Assembly: GCA_037447655.1 (NCBI GenBank)
Contig: JBBHKE010000059.1
Location: 385,080-449,079, forward strand
From: Zygnema cylindricum
Lineage: Eukaryota; Streptophyta; Zygnematophyceae; Zygnematales; Zygnemataceae
Reading direction: 5' to 3'
Length of the DNA: 64,000 nucleotides
Shown here: one piece after another, positions 33,329-44,099 of the stretch
How positions within the stretch are numbered: the stretch's first letter is position 1
Layout: each line of letters begins with the position of its first letter
Translations under genes and position numbers: made by a program
Notes under the pieces: model-generated
Database searches by the model: none
The model's input: the letters and a program-made list of their open reading frames with translations, nothing else
Told to the model about the DNA's origin: nothing

Positions 33329-35314
33329 CTAAATAAAAACAACAAAAACAAAATCCCCCTTTATTTTTATTTTTTTTCTCGTTCTTTTCCTATAATTAAA
33401 CTTTAAGAATATACCCTCATATTTTAAATGGTCTATTAGATGAGCTGAAATTAACATTCCATCTTGCTGATCACACATTTTATTTAGCATCTCACTTTTT
33501 ATAAATCCGAGCAAAGATTTTATCCACCTCATCACTTTTCCATCCACACAAAATCCGATTTCCCTCTTGCAATTCAAACAACCAGCCACATCCTCAATCT
33601 GCAACACACACCCTAATGCTAACCCTTTTACAGGCGCACCTTCATAGATGGCATCACTCCCATTAGTGATGTCAAGTCCATTACCCCCCAATTTTTTCGA
33701 AAAAACAAGTATCCCCGCTAAGTTCCTCATAAGATCTACGTCTTCCGTACTCATATTTTTATCCTTGATACTCATCCCATTTTTTGAACTTTCCTCACTC
33801 TCTCCCATGGAATTCTTTCCGCTATCACTTTCTATTTTTATTCCCAATAAAAATTTCTCCTCCCCTAAACCTTTCATTAAATATTCCTCTTCTCTCCTAT
33901 CTTTTAAAACCCCCTCTAGATTTACTTCTGCCTTTTCCTCGAAATCCGTTGAAGTCTCCCTTTGCGACCAGTTTTCTGTTTCCAAAATATCTATAAAATT
34001 ATCCTCATTATTTTTACTTTTCCCTTTTTCAATTATAGATTCTAGATTTGACTTTCTAATTTCTAAGTTATACTTTTTACACTCCTTGACATCTTCATCA
34101 TTTCTAACTCCCTCAAGTACCTCCCTTCCTTTTACTTCCCTTATACCTCCAAAAGCACATCGTTGCTTTCGTGTAATTTCTGTGTACTTCTCTCTCTTCT
34201 CCATTCTACCGATGTGAAGAAGCTCCAAAATTTCTTCATCCTCTTCATCCTCTTCCCCTTCTTCCTCCTCTTTCACATTCGAACTTCTAAGTTCTTCCAA
34301 ACAAGGACACTCCTCCATATAGTGACCCGGTTCTCTACAAAAGAAGCAAACACCCTTTTTCAAAGCTCCTTTTTCTTTTCCTCTCCCTCTCTTTCAACCA
34401 AAGTTCCGATAAGGTTTACCTTCGTCTTTCTTCCTCTCATCACGCTTCCGCTCGTCATCGCCGTTCCTCTCTTCACGCTTCCGCCAATCACCACCAGCTG
34501 TAAATGCAGTTACCCTCTCACTTCCCCTCCGAAGCTCCAAAGTGCTTTCCCTCACAAGAATTATCCCCATGGTAAAGCTCCAAGTCCATGAGGAGCCATC
34601 CATTGCCTGCATACGATAAATGATGTTTTCGTACTCATCTGGGAGTTTCTTGAGTAGTGTATTGATCTTTCTCTCCTCAGATTCTACATACCCCGCACTA
34701 GCAAGCTCAACATATAACCCAGCAATATCATTGCAAAACTCTATCATGTTACCGCCTTTATAAACATAGGCCTCTATTTCCTGTTTTACTAACTGCTGCC
34801 TCTGAATAGTCTCACTCTTATAAATCTGCCTTAGTGTTTCCCATATTTCCAAAGACTTAGTAAGACTTAAAAGAGTGATAGCTATGGACTTAGACACATA
34901 TCTAAGTATGAGATGTTTTGCTATAGTGTTTTTATACTCCCAAATTTTACTATCATTTTCTTCAGTTTTACTTATAACCCCTCTAAATGGAGCTGTGGCG
35001 AAGAGCATAGCTCCCCTCACCATAAGTGTCCCTTTATCCTTCTCCCCTTTTCCCCCTTCCATCACAATATTTTTCCCTTCACCTTTCGTTGCATCTGAAC
35101 TCCGGTTGATATTCTGGGCAGCCTCAGATGGTTCTCCACAGTAAGCTCCTCCAAAGCCAGGTGGCGGACATCTCACATGTCCCGAAACAATTCCCCATAA
35201 GTGCTTCTCGAAAAGCAATCCCTCCATAATAAACTCCCAATAAGTGAAGTCTGTTCCATTGAACATAGGCACCCTAGATGGTGGGCCCATAACCTGAAAT
35301 TCTATGGGCTCCAT
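33329..35314 (-). CDS. E8 fused Gag / RNase H-remnant protein, one in-frame TGA
   Basis: One frame of 661 codons starts at the ATG inside the 5' LTR. Residues 1-306 are a full gag (MEPIEFQVMGPPSRVP start, UBN2-like core with HLILRYVSKSIA and KLPDEYENIIYRMQ). A TGA (34391-34393; GGA in B1) separates it from KKGVCFFCREPGHYMEEC, an intact CCHC knuckle near residue 320. A Glu/Asp/Lys-rich linker follows, then YLMKGLGEEKFLLGIKI (end of RT) and a degenerate RNase H in which WSDAS reads GSDAI and CDNQAA reads CDQQDG, so it is catalytically dead. B1 has the same fusion, so the deletion was inherited by a multiplying lineage and is not an accident of this copy. Confidence 0.85.
35280..35294 (-). other. 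E8 primer-binding site (half tRNA-iMet type)
   Basis: Minus strand GGTTATGGGCCCACC, identical to E2, directly adjoining the LTR end at 35295. Confidence 0.82.
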
Positions 35315-36363
35315 TGCCCACAGAATTCGCAGATCTAAAAGAAGCTAATCTAGATAGTGCCGACTCCAAGTTGATATAAACCCAAATAAATGATCCCTTG
35401 ACAATAAGAACCCCAATATACCTTCACCCCTGTGAAAAGAAGACCTTCTGTGTGCTCAGTTCCACCACAAAATGCAAAGCTTCAATATGTGTTTTGGACA
35501 ATATTCCCCACTTTGACTTTCCCACTGAATAAGTGCCACCCTGGCACGCAAAGACTCTGACCGACTACACCCTTGTGTAGCTTGGACTCCCCTGAGTCCG
35601 CAGGAAAAAGAATCACTGAATTTGCTCACCCGAGCATTAAGTTATGGCTAGTCAAAGATGACCTTTTATAGTTACAAGCTCTCTTAGAGAGAGGTACCTA
35701 AATATCACTAAGTCTTGGTCTGCCTACTCACGACTACCTACTACTAAACCCTAGTCCAATAGGAACACTATAAAGTACAAGAAGGTACAATGGGCGATGT
35801 ACTTATTGTACGTCCATTGTACGACAAGGTCTACAAGGTGACACCTGTCAAATCGGAAGCCATGGTTCCTCCTCCCATCTTCTCCGGTATCAAATAATGT
35901 GGCGCCACGTGGCACCGCGTGACGCTATCTCCGTATGCCGCCAAAAGCTCACTTCGCGTGGCGGCTATAATGCCGGCCGTCCGATCAAAACATATTTTAC
36001 ACGGTTCAGATTCGCGTACATGCAGAAATTGCTCCTTTTGGTTAGTCTGGTGTTAATTAGCTGTAGCGTTAATATTTAAATATTTATGAAACCCGTCACG
36101 TGTACTGTTTCGGTAACGCCTTATTGGTTAAGGCTTACGTCTACAAAGCTAACCACAGACCTTGGTTCAAATCCGGTTAGGAGCAACATTTTGGCCACCT
36201 ATCAGTTTTCCTGCCTGTTTTTGCCTGTTTCTTCTTTTTGACTATGTGACAGCCATGGCTATCTCTGTCTTCCAGTGACTACGACAAGTATGGATGACTT
36301 AGACAAGACCATCTGACAAACACATAGAATAAATTCAGACCTAGAAAATACACAATTTTAACA
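35295..36363 (-). repeat. E8 5' LTR
   Basis: Copy of 32221-33289. Two R/U5 hairpins lie at 35565-35580 and 35584-35599, the promoter block (palindrome plus ACTATAAAAGG on the minus strand) at 35661-35695, G-box GGCGCCACGTGGCACC about 35901, and the tRNA-like module about 36112-36180. The gag ATG is at 35314, 20 bp inside the LTR. Confidence 0.93.
35565..35599 (-). other. Tandem R/U5 hairpins of the LTR clade
   Basis: CTACACCCTTGTGTAG and GGACTCCCCTGAGTCC are two perfect 6-bp stems with 4-base loops, three bases apart. Both are found, intact or with one or two changes, in nearly all LTRs of the clade (32491-32525, 5525-5559, 10915-10949, 22139-22171, 2712-2727). They lie downstream of the TATA block, so they would be in the RNA. 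Confidence 0.7.
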
Positions 36364-36368
36364 AGTAC

Positions 36369-37014
36369 TTATCTTTTGACACGTCACCTAATTCATACCA
36401 ATTTGACAAAGAGGCGCATATGAAACTATATATGCACAGACGCGAATCCGAACTGTGTAAATTTAATTGATCGGACAACCGTCATTGTTGTCGCCACCTG
36501 GAATGAGCTCTTTGGCGGCTTTTGGAGATAGCGTCACGCAATGCCACGTGGCGCCACATTATTGGATACCGGGGAAGATGGGAGGAGGAACCTTAGCATC
36601 AATTAGACGGGCGTCACCTTGAAGGCCATGTCGTATAATAGTCGTACAATAAGTACATCGGCCACTGTACCTTTTTGTACTATACACTGATCCTATTAGA
36701 CTAGGGTTTAGTAGTACGTAGACGTGAGTAGACACACCAAGAAATAGTGAAATTTAGGTACCTCTCTCTAAGAGAGCTTGTAACTATAAAGGTCATCTTT
36801 GACCAACCATAACTTACTGCTCAGGGGAGCAAATTCAGTCATTCTTTTTGCGTTTGACTCACGGGAGTCTTGTCCTCACAAGGGTGAGAGTGGTCAGAAT
36901 ATTTTTGTGCCTGGGTGGCATTTATTTAGTGGGAAAGTGAAAGGGGCAAATATTATCCTAGAGGCTTTACATAGGCTGCCCATTTTGTGGGTCAATAGAG
37001 ACCACATAATTTCA
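36369..37014 (+). mobile_element. E7 LTR, U3-R-U5 part 3
   Basis: TTATCTTTTGACACG continues the text cut at 31989 once one AGTAC copy is removed. It has GCCACGTGGCGCCAC (about 36545), the promoter block CTCTCTCTAAGAGAGCTTGTAACTATAAAGG (36760-36791; two parts of a longer run) and the clade U5 end ACCACATAATTTCA at 37014. No gag follows, so E7 is a solo LTR. Confidence 0.75.
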
Positions 37015-37388
37015 TTTCCCAAGCCGTAATTTGTTAAATGAATTTCGTGACGTTTTAATGTCTTAATACGTATCGCACCCTATATATCTCAACACTGGTC
37101 CTCTTCTATAAGATAAAGCTAACGGCTCCTAGCTCTTGATAGACGGTAGGTACTAAGATCAAATCCTCGTCCGGCAACCACTTTTGGTACAACTGGTTTG
37201 TTTCAACTCCTTCTCTCTTAGAGAAGACTAGGTAGCCATGGCTTTAGCTCCCTCTCTAGTCTTCAATGACAGCGACAAGTATGGGGACTTGAGAGAGGAG
37301 TGAGAAGCAGTCTGCATTTGCTTTTTTACTGTTTATTATACACCTTTTAGACCTAGAAAATACCGAATTGAAACCATTAATTTCTACA
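37015..37388 (-). mobile_element. Minus-strand LTR U3 end (probably E4)
   Basis: It has the tRNA-like module in plus orientation (about 37105-37170; ACTAAGATCAAATCC), TAGCCATGGCT, CCTAGAAAATACC, and ends ACCATTAATTTCTACA. This is the right-hand limit of the nested copia block; the next bases (TATTCTCCC) are not LTR-like. Confidence 0.7.
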
Positions 37389-39235
37389 TATTCTCCCTCG
37401 TGCTTAAACTTTCTAACTCGTGTGGAGCCTGCGTGGATGTTTTTTATTTGTTGTTTAAGAAATACTTTAACTAAAATTAATTTGCGCAATGACTTCCGAT
37501 AAAGTTTTTTGCTGATCTGGTTCGCGTGCTTGTGGCTCGAAAATTGGAAACCGCCACAATAAAATTTACTCGTTGGGGACTCTATTTTGGAGTAAAGCAA
37601 CAAAAAATACCCGATAGTTTAATGCCTAAGCACATACCCTAAGTTGTGGTATTCTTTTTGATTAAATATTTCTATTTTTTATTTAAATTCGAATTCAAAT
37701 TCGGTCAACGGATTAAAAAAAAAATGAATTTTGTAAAATGCATATATTTATTCATTTTCATGCGTTTCATGCCTGCGCATACTACGAATGAAACCTCTAT
37801 TAAACTCGTGGGTACGTACTATCACTGTAGTGTCCATACAATCCAGCATTATTGAACTTTGTACCTCTAATTTTGTACTTACTGGGGTATAGATAACCGT
37901 TAGAAATCGAGTTTTGGCTAACTTTTTTTTTTGTTGTAAATGCGTATCGAGTTACTGGGTAACACTTTTGGAGCGTGCAATAACCCGACCGAATTTTTGG
38001 TGTTAAGATTTTGAAAAAAAAATATGTCGGATTCGGGTGTTTGAAATATTGACAATTGTGACCATTGATCGTTGTACGGCGGGGCTAGAGTAAGGGTGGC
38101 GTTCCATCAAGAAATTCGGTAATCGCACGGCAAAATCTACGGGCTAGGTTGTCTGAGACGATGTTCCATCACGCAGAGCCTGTAAATCACGTGTTCTAAA
38201 TTGACTGGCACCACGTAAGCTACGATCCGATAATGAATATCTTTTACATTTTTCACAACGACAAATTTAACTTCAAATCATAGTTGTTCAGACCGTTTCG
38301 TACTAATGATTCAATCGCGGCGAATTATACGTAAGGCGTTGAACTATTTGAAAAAATCGTTAATATCGTTAGTGATTTTGTATCCGTACTATTCCGTACA
38401 ATGTAAAAAAATAATCCGTGTGATTGTACAAAATTCAAACTTACTGCACGCAAATAGTGCAACATTGAAACGTCTTTTTTTCGTAAAATTCCGTACATAT
38501 CCGTACAATTTCGTACATTTTCGTAAAATTCCCTACATTTTCTGTGAAAGTTCTGTTCATTTAACCGGACAAAAAGTATTAAGACGTGGAACGTATCTTT
38601 TCGTCAAAGTCCGTACAATTTGTGTAAATTTTCCGTACATGTTCTGTAAATTTTTCGTTTAGTTTACCGAACACAAAGTACTCCGCGTTTGAACAACAAC
38701 ACTTCAAATCTTCACTTCCGTACGTTGTATCAGCGAACTAAGTTATCATACGATAGATCTTTTGTACTTTTTGCAAACGCCAGTCTTCTACGCCAGCTCT
38801 TTTTTAGGGTTTAAGTTTTCGAACATGACGAAAATCCTTTGCAACAAATAGTGTGACGAAAGAGCATTGCTAGAAATAGCGCGATCAAGGACTGTTTCGA
38901 GATTATTATTTTTATTTTTGGTTGCGTTTTGAAAGGTAAATATTATGTGGAAATCTTGTGAATTTTCGTTGATTGCCCATCGTGTCACGTAGCTTACTCG
39001 TCCCTTACATTTATTTCCAAAAGTGTTCAAATATATTTGTACTTGATTGAGAGATTTTTTTTTATAACAAAACACAGTTTTTTCCAAAAAACAACCTGTT
39101 TGTACTATTTTGATGTACAATTACATACGTAGTCACTAAAAGACAAAAGTTTAGGTGTTTTTTTAGGAGTTATAGATAGAAACCAGAGTGTTATTGTACT
39201 TTGACGAAAGGCTCTTCCCTACAAAAGGCGATTTA

Positions 39236-39424
39236 GGGTACGTCCCCGTGTATTAAAGTATCTGTATTTCTCTGTCTTTTTACCCTAAAATTCACGGAAC
39301 TTTGACAAAAACTTTAGCCGTACGAGAAAGGGTACGTCCCCATGTATTAAAGGATCGACTTTTCTATGTATTTTTGCCCTAAAATTCAGGGAACTTTGAC
39401 AAAAACTTTAGCCGTACAAGAAAA
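39236..39424. repeat. 94-bp tandem duplication, with a distant third copy
   Basis: Two adjacent 94-bp units (39236-39329, 39330-39424) share GGGTACGTCCCC, TGTATTAAAG, CCCTAAAATTCA, GGAACTTTGACAAAAACTTT and AGCCGTAC. A diverged third copy lies at about 40155-40250 (GGGTGCGTCTCCATGTG ... GAGCCGTACC). Confidence 0.8.
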
Positions 39425-39562
39425 TCATTTTTACCTTTGTAGAATGAGCGTCATTTCATACTTTGGATGTACGGCGTGTTTGTCGTCATGTGAAAGCATT
39501 TTGGCATTTTCCCCTTTTCGACCCCCGGGCAATAGAATCCAGCCCAAAAATAAACTTCATCC

Positions 39563-39587
39563 AAAATCACCTCCAAGGGGTGATTTT
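39563..39587. other. Perfect 9-bp stem-loop
   Basis: AAAATCACC, a 7-base loop TCCAAGG, then GGTGATTTT. Origin unknown; it could be a MITE core or chance in AT-rich DNA. Confidence 0.6.
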
Positions 39588-40879
39588 AGTTTAAGTACCG
39601 CCCAAACAGCGAATGAAAAACGAACCACGCACGCGCCACAAGCGTGGGAAAGTTTTAGGACAAGGGAGAGTCCGCGCCATTTTTTTCTGTATCCGTCACA
39701 CGTATGTACGGAAAAAAATATTTATGGGCCTCAGACCTCCACTTTCATCCATGGGGTCCTTTGCAAAATTTTGCGCCGTCGTCGCCTCTCCCCTCTCCCT
39801 TTCACACTATCACTTTTATCTCACACTTTCTAGAATTAGACAACAATATTCATTTAAAATAAAAGATCTTTTAAAAATATTATTTTTGACAATTTTTAGG
39901 TTTTTTTTGTAATGGCAAGCCGGGTGAGAAAAGTAGAATAAACGAAATTGGGAAATCGTGGCGGAAATTTATTGAACCAGCGACGTCGACTTTGTCACAA
40001 GTGAGCTTGACGTCACAATGTCACCAAACCCTAAACATCTACAATTTCACAAAAATCTAGATGCCTACAGCTGTCGCTATTTTTGTTGGCGTCATTAAGG
40101 GTATGGTCACATCAGGAGGTCTTTGTAATTGTACGGACAACAAAAATTGTGTATTAGGGTGCGTCTCCATGTGCATAAGTAAGAGTTTTTTTTGTCTTTT
40201 TCGTGTAAAACTTAGAGCCGTACCGCGTAAGTTTTGACCGTACAAAAAAATAGAGAAAATGAGAAGTACATTTTTGCGTCATCATCGAATTTAAGATATA
40301 CTACATTTTGTTGTTTTTTGTTTTTCGACCCACGGCCACGCCAAAAAAGTCATCTTCAAACTTTTCTTTAAAACACAAGGAAGATGTGTTTTAAAACAAA
40401 GAATTTTCGAAAAACAAATAGAAACAAGTAGTGGCACGTGTAAATTTTTTTCAAGAAATTTCAAAAGAATTCAAGCGACGACGAAAGTGCAAGATCCGCT
40501 ATGTTTTGTCCGTTTGCGTTCTGGTACGACAAAGCAAAGTACACAATTTGTTTGGTTTTGTCCGTTTGCGCCTGGTACGGATTTTATTTCGCCAGGGGTC
40601 TCAAGATCCGATGCCATTTCACGTCAAGCGGACAAGAGACGCAAAGGCAAAGTGCATCTTCTTCAACCGTGAAACGGCACAGGCTGCATAGTGGTACGTC
40701 TACAATGTCACAAAAAGTCATTCGACGTCACAAACAGTTACAAAAAATAACTTGCGCCATCACTGATTGTACATGTCGACAGCTGTCACGGGCATTGTCG
40801 ACGTATACAATCGTCACGCCCTTAAGTGACAACTTCGTTTGGTACACATAGGGACACCCAAAATCTGGGTCCGCCGGAT

Positions 40880-41135
40880 CTGCGCTAAAAAAAAAAGTAA
40901 ATTCTCTAAGTTTCAAGTACATGGAGACCCACCCATACACAGGCCTCGGTTACATCGCGTATCGTCGATAAATAAGTTTTTACATTCGTGTACAATTAAC
41001 TTAAAGATATCAATTCGTGTAGATACTACAAAAAATCCACACTAAATTTGGTCAATATTGAACAGTTGGTATTCCAAAAATATTCTAAGTTCTAGACTCA
41101 AATTTCTAAGGCTTACTAAAGCTTACTTTTCAATA
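40880..41135 (-). repeat. Probable E9 3' LTR terminus
   Basis: The E9 pol stop is followed (minus strand) by CTAAAGCTTAAGGGGAG, a polypurine tract, then TATTGAAAAGTAAGC, the expected LTR start with TG decayed to TA. How far the LTR reaches to the left is not clear. Confidence 0.45.
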
Positions 41136-41157
41136 CTCCCCTTAAGCTTTAGAAGGC

Positions 41158-42325
41158 TTACTCACTTAGACCACATGCTTTTCTGCAGTACTCCAATTTA
41201 GGAGCGGGAAGGGCTTTTGTCAACATGTCCGCAACCATTTTCTCATCAGGCAAATAACAAAGTTTTACCACTTTTGCAAAGACTTTCTCACGTACCAAAT
41301 GTAGCCGAATGTCCATATGTTTACTCTTAAAATGGTGACTTGGGTTTGTAGCCACAGAAATGGCTGCTTGATTGTCGCACCACATTATTTGTGTCCCGTG
41401 TTGCGTAAAACCCAATTCTTGAAGAAATGCCTTAATCCATAGCAACTCTTTCAAGGCTGCGCTCGCAACCATGTATTCGGCTTCCATAGTAGATTGAGCC
41501 GTGACCTTTTGAAGTTTACTACTCCAACTACAAGTACCACTTCCAATCTGAATGACATACCCAGTTGTAGACTTCCTACTAGGCACATCACCATAGCTAG
41601 CATCACTCCAAGTATTAATGCTAACCTTGTCCCCTCCCAAAGTAAGCCAAAGATTTCTAGTCCCAACAAGATACCTTAACACCCTTTTTGCAGCCTCCCA
41701 GTCTCTCTTTCGTGGATTTTGCAGACTTCTGCTCAATACACCAACAGCTGCAGCTATATCGGGCCTAGTACAATTCATGAAGTAAATTAGACTTCCTACT
41801 ACTTGTCTGTAGGGTACTTGGGACATAATTTTTTGCTCTTCTGCACTGAGTTCCTCATCTATTATGACTCCAAACTCATGCTCCATTCCTTCAAGTTTTT
41901 GCTTATACTCCATAGGAGTTGCACAACCTTTGGCATCAGCCAAGCCAAATTTTTCCAACATGTTTCCTATCGCTTCTTTTTGTGTTAGCCTAATTATTTT
42001 CTTTTTTCTATCTCTTTCAACTTGTATTCCAAGGATATATTTTGCCTCACCCAAATCCTTCATTTCAAATTGTGAATTAAGAGCGTGTTTTACTCTAGCA
42101 ATTCCTTCTTTGTTCCTACTAATTAGCAGCAATCATCAACATACACGGCAATGAATATCACCTCATCAGGATTATCACCACACATCACATATACTGAATG
42201 ATCTGAGCTAATTCTAGTAAATCCTAATCCTGTCAAGAACTCATATAACTTTCGGTTCCACTGTCTAGGGGCCTGTTTTAGGCCATACAAAGATTTTAAA
42301 AGTTTGCAAACAAGATTTTCTCTTT
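41158..42325 (-). pseudogene. E9: copia RT C-terminus and RNase H, different lineage
   Basis: From about 42318: KLLKSLYGLKQAPRQWN, FTGLGFTRISSDHSVY, FIAVYVDD, then a 1-base loss (near 42132) before LLLISRNKEG. An open 324-codon stretch follows: DLGEAKYILGIQVERD, RQVVGSLIYFMNCTRPDIAAAVGVLS, WSDASYGDVPSRKSTTGY, STMEAEYM, CDNQAAISVATNPSHHFKSKHMDIRLHLVREKV, MVADMLTKALPAPKLEYC. RNase H residues are intact. Sequence differs clearly from the E2/E5/E8 group (EYKQKLEGMEHEFGVII), so it is another copia lineage. The upstream half is replaced by a minisatellite. Confidence 0.88.
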
Positions 42326-42787
42326 CCTGCTGCTAGTAGTACTAGATGCTGGTAGTACTACTGCACGTGCAGGTGCTTCTAGTATTAGTGCTGCCAGTAG
42401 TACTAGCTGCTGGCAGTGCTATTGTTGTTGCCAGGAGTACTAGCTGCTGGCAGTAGTACTAGTGTTGGCAGTAGTACTAGCTGTTGGCAGTAGTACTAGT
42501 GCTGCCAGTAGTACTAGCTGCTGGCAGTAGTACAAGTGCTGCCAGTAGTAATACCTGCTGGCAGTAGTACTAGTGCTGCTAGTAGTACTAGCTGCTGCTA
42601 GTAGTAATACCTGCTGGCAGTAGTACTAGTGCTGCCAGTAGTACTAGCTGCTGGCAGTAGTACTAGTGCTGCCAGTAGTACTACCTGCTGGAAGTAGTAC
42701 TAGTGCTGCCAGTAGTACTACCTATTGGCAGTAGTACTAGTGTTGCTAGTAGTACTAACTGCTGGCAATGCTACCTGCTGGCAGTAG
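42326..42787. repeat. AGTACT/CTGCTGGCAG minisatellite, left part
   Basis: About 13 copies of a roughly 36-bp unit built from two mirror halves, TAGTACTAGCTGCTGGCAG and TAGTACTAGTGCTGCCAG, so each repeat is partly self-complementary. It begins inside the copia pol of E9 and is cut at 42787 by a family C solo LTR; it continues at 44100. Confidence 0.93.
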
Positions 42788-44099
42788 TGTTGTCCATAGC
42801 CATTTCTAGCCATGGATTCACCCTCGGAAGCACCACAGACTACCCAAAAACAGCCTACTTTGAATCAACACAGAATTCTACAAAAATAACAAAACAAGCT
42901 GAAACTACATCAAAAGATAGTATCTAAGATTTGGAAAAACCTCACAAAGTTTCAGACAAATATAATAAACAGAGCGATCACATCATCTAGTCAAAGTTGC
43001 AGAAAAACAGTCTGCCAGAACTTTGATAAAACAGACTAACTTCACAATAAAGTAAAACACAGACCAGGCACACAATAGGCCTGAAAATCTGTGACAATAA
43101 TAAAAATATAAAGAGGAACACACATGCAGAATTTCAGATAATTCTGCCATCAGATCTAAGAGTAATCCTCAGATAAAAATTACCAAAAAACACCATAAAC
43201 AGTTTTTGGTCCAAAAGTTCCTATGACTAAAAATGACTAAGTCCTACAAATATACACGAGCTCATTACTGAGTGTACGGAGGCATTCCAGTCGTACGCAA
43301 TCTACTAGCTACCTCTATTAATGTTAATAAACCCGAATACTTCGAGGTATGTCAAAAAGAGTAAATCTACACTAATAACTAATACAAATAAAGACAAACC
43401 ATTGTTGTAAATATTTACAAAGTACACACAATCTTACAAAATCGTATGCTCAGTCATGCTGAGTCACTCAATGGAACTCCTCGAATTTCGTCAAAAAATC
43501 CGGGACGTCCAAAATAAACATCGTGTGATTGACGCGATTTCGCGTCTCTACTACTTGAAAAATATCGACGGCCTATATCCGCCGTCCGTCGATCTTATTC
43601 GTCACCCTTGATGTCGCGCCACGTGGTCATAAAAATCCAAACGAAATCCACGCGAGTCGTCAAATATCCCACGACGTCGCGAAGAGAATTTAGTCATTCA
43701 CGTCCACTTGTTAAAATAATAATCGTACAACCGAAATCATTTCCGTACCGCAGCCGCGTCCTTTGCAATAAATGGGGCAAATAAAGTACACGTCATTTTT
43801 CATAAACGTCGCTTGTCGCATATAAATTACATTTTTTCAAATTATATGTTCTGTACCGGCGACGTACATTTCGTAAACTTCACATCGGATCGCGTCGCGA
43901 TCCGCCGTCCATTTCTTAACGCATTCTGCGCCACTCAATTACTACCTCACGTCCCTTTAATTTTACTCGTACATTTACTCCCCCAATCCGCAAATCCATT
44001 CGAACCACCACATTACTTTCGATAATATATTACGCACGCGAAACGTCGCGTGCGCACAAAATGTCGAGTATGCACGAAACCAACTTTTCAAAAACAACA
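42788..44099 (-). mobile_element. Family C solo LTR inserted in the minisatellite, TSD AGTAG
   Basis: 1312 bp, plus-strand ends TGTTGTCCATAGCC and TTTCAAAAACAACA, perfect TSDs AGTAG at 42783-42787 and 44100-44104. Hairpins GGATCGCGTCGCGATCC (43886-43902) and GTGTACGG...CGTAC (about 43273-43297) match the other family C LTRs. No internal domain is present. Confidence 0.9.

Larger units (their letters stand above)
32221..36363 (-). mobile_element. E8: young non-autonomous copia element (gag plus RNase H remnant)
   Basis: Two 1069-bp LTRs (32221-33289 and 35295-36363) differ at about 7 positions by eye (about 0.65 percent), the lowest in the window. PBS 35280-35294 is a perfect half-tRNA type; polypurine tract AAGGGGAG (minus strand) is at about 33290-33300. 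The 2-kb interior encodes one fused frame lacking protease, integrase and most of RT. The right TSD AGTAC (36364-36368) has no partner next to 32221; its partner is at 31985-31989, left of the 229-bp tRNA-bearing element. Confidence 0.92.
37389..40850. other. Unclassified AT-rich DNA with CGTAC-type words
   Basis: No convincing gene. Short frames on both strands lack recognisable domains. The stretch 38390-38660 repeats words such as CCGTACAATTTCGTACATTTTCG, and CCGTAC/TCGTAC words recur to 40850, as in family C LTRs, so part may be old LTR sequence. It also holds the 94-bp tandem pair at 39236 and a strong hairpin at 39563. Confidence 0.5.

Noticed and set aside
33648-34217. Plus-strand open frame of 189 codons rich in Ser/Leu/Phe
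   Set aside because: It is the antisense shadow of the purine-rich E8 linker.
37256-37603. Minus-strand 115-codon frame
   Set aside because: It starts in unique DNA and runs into the U3 end of an LTR; no domain.
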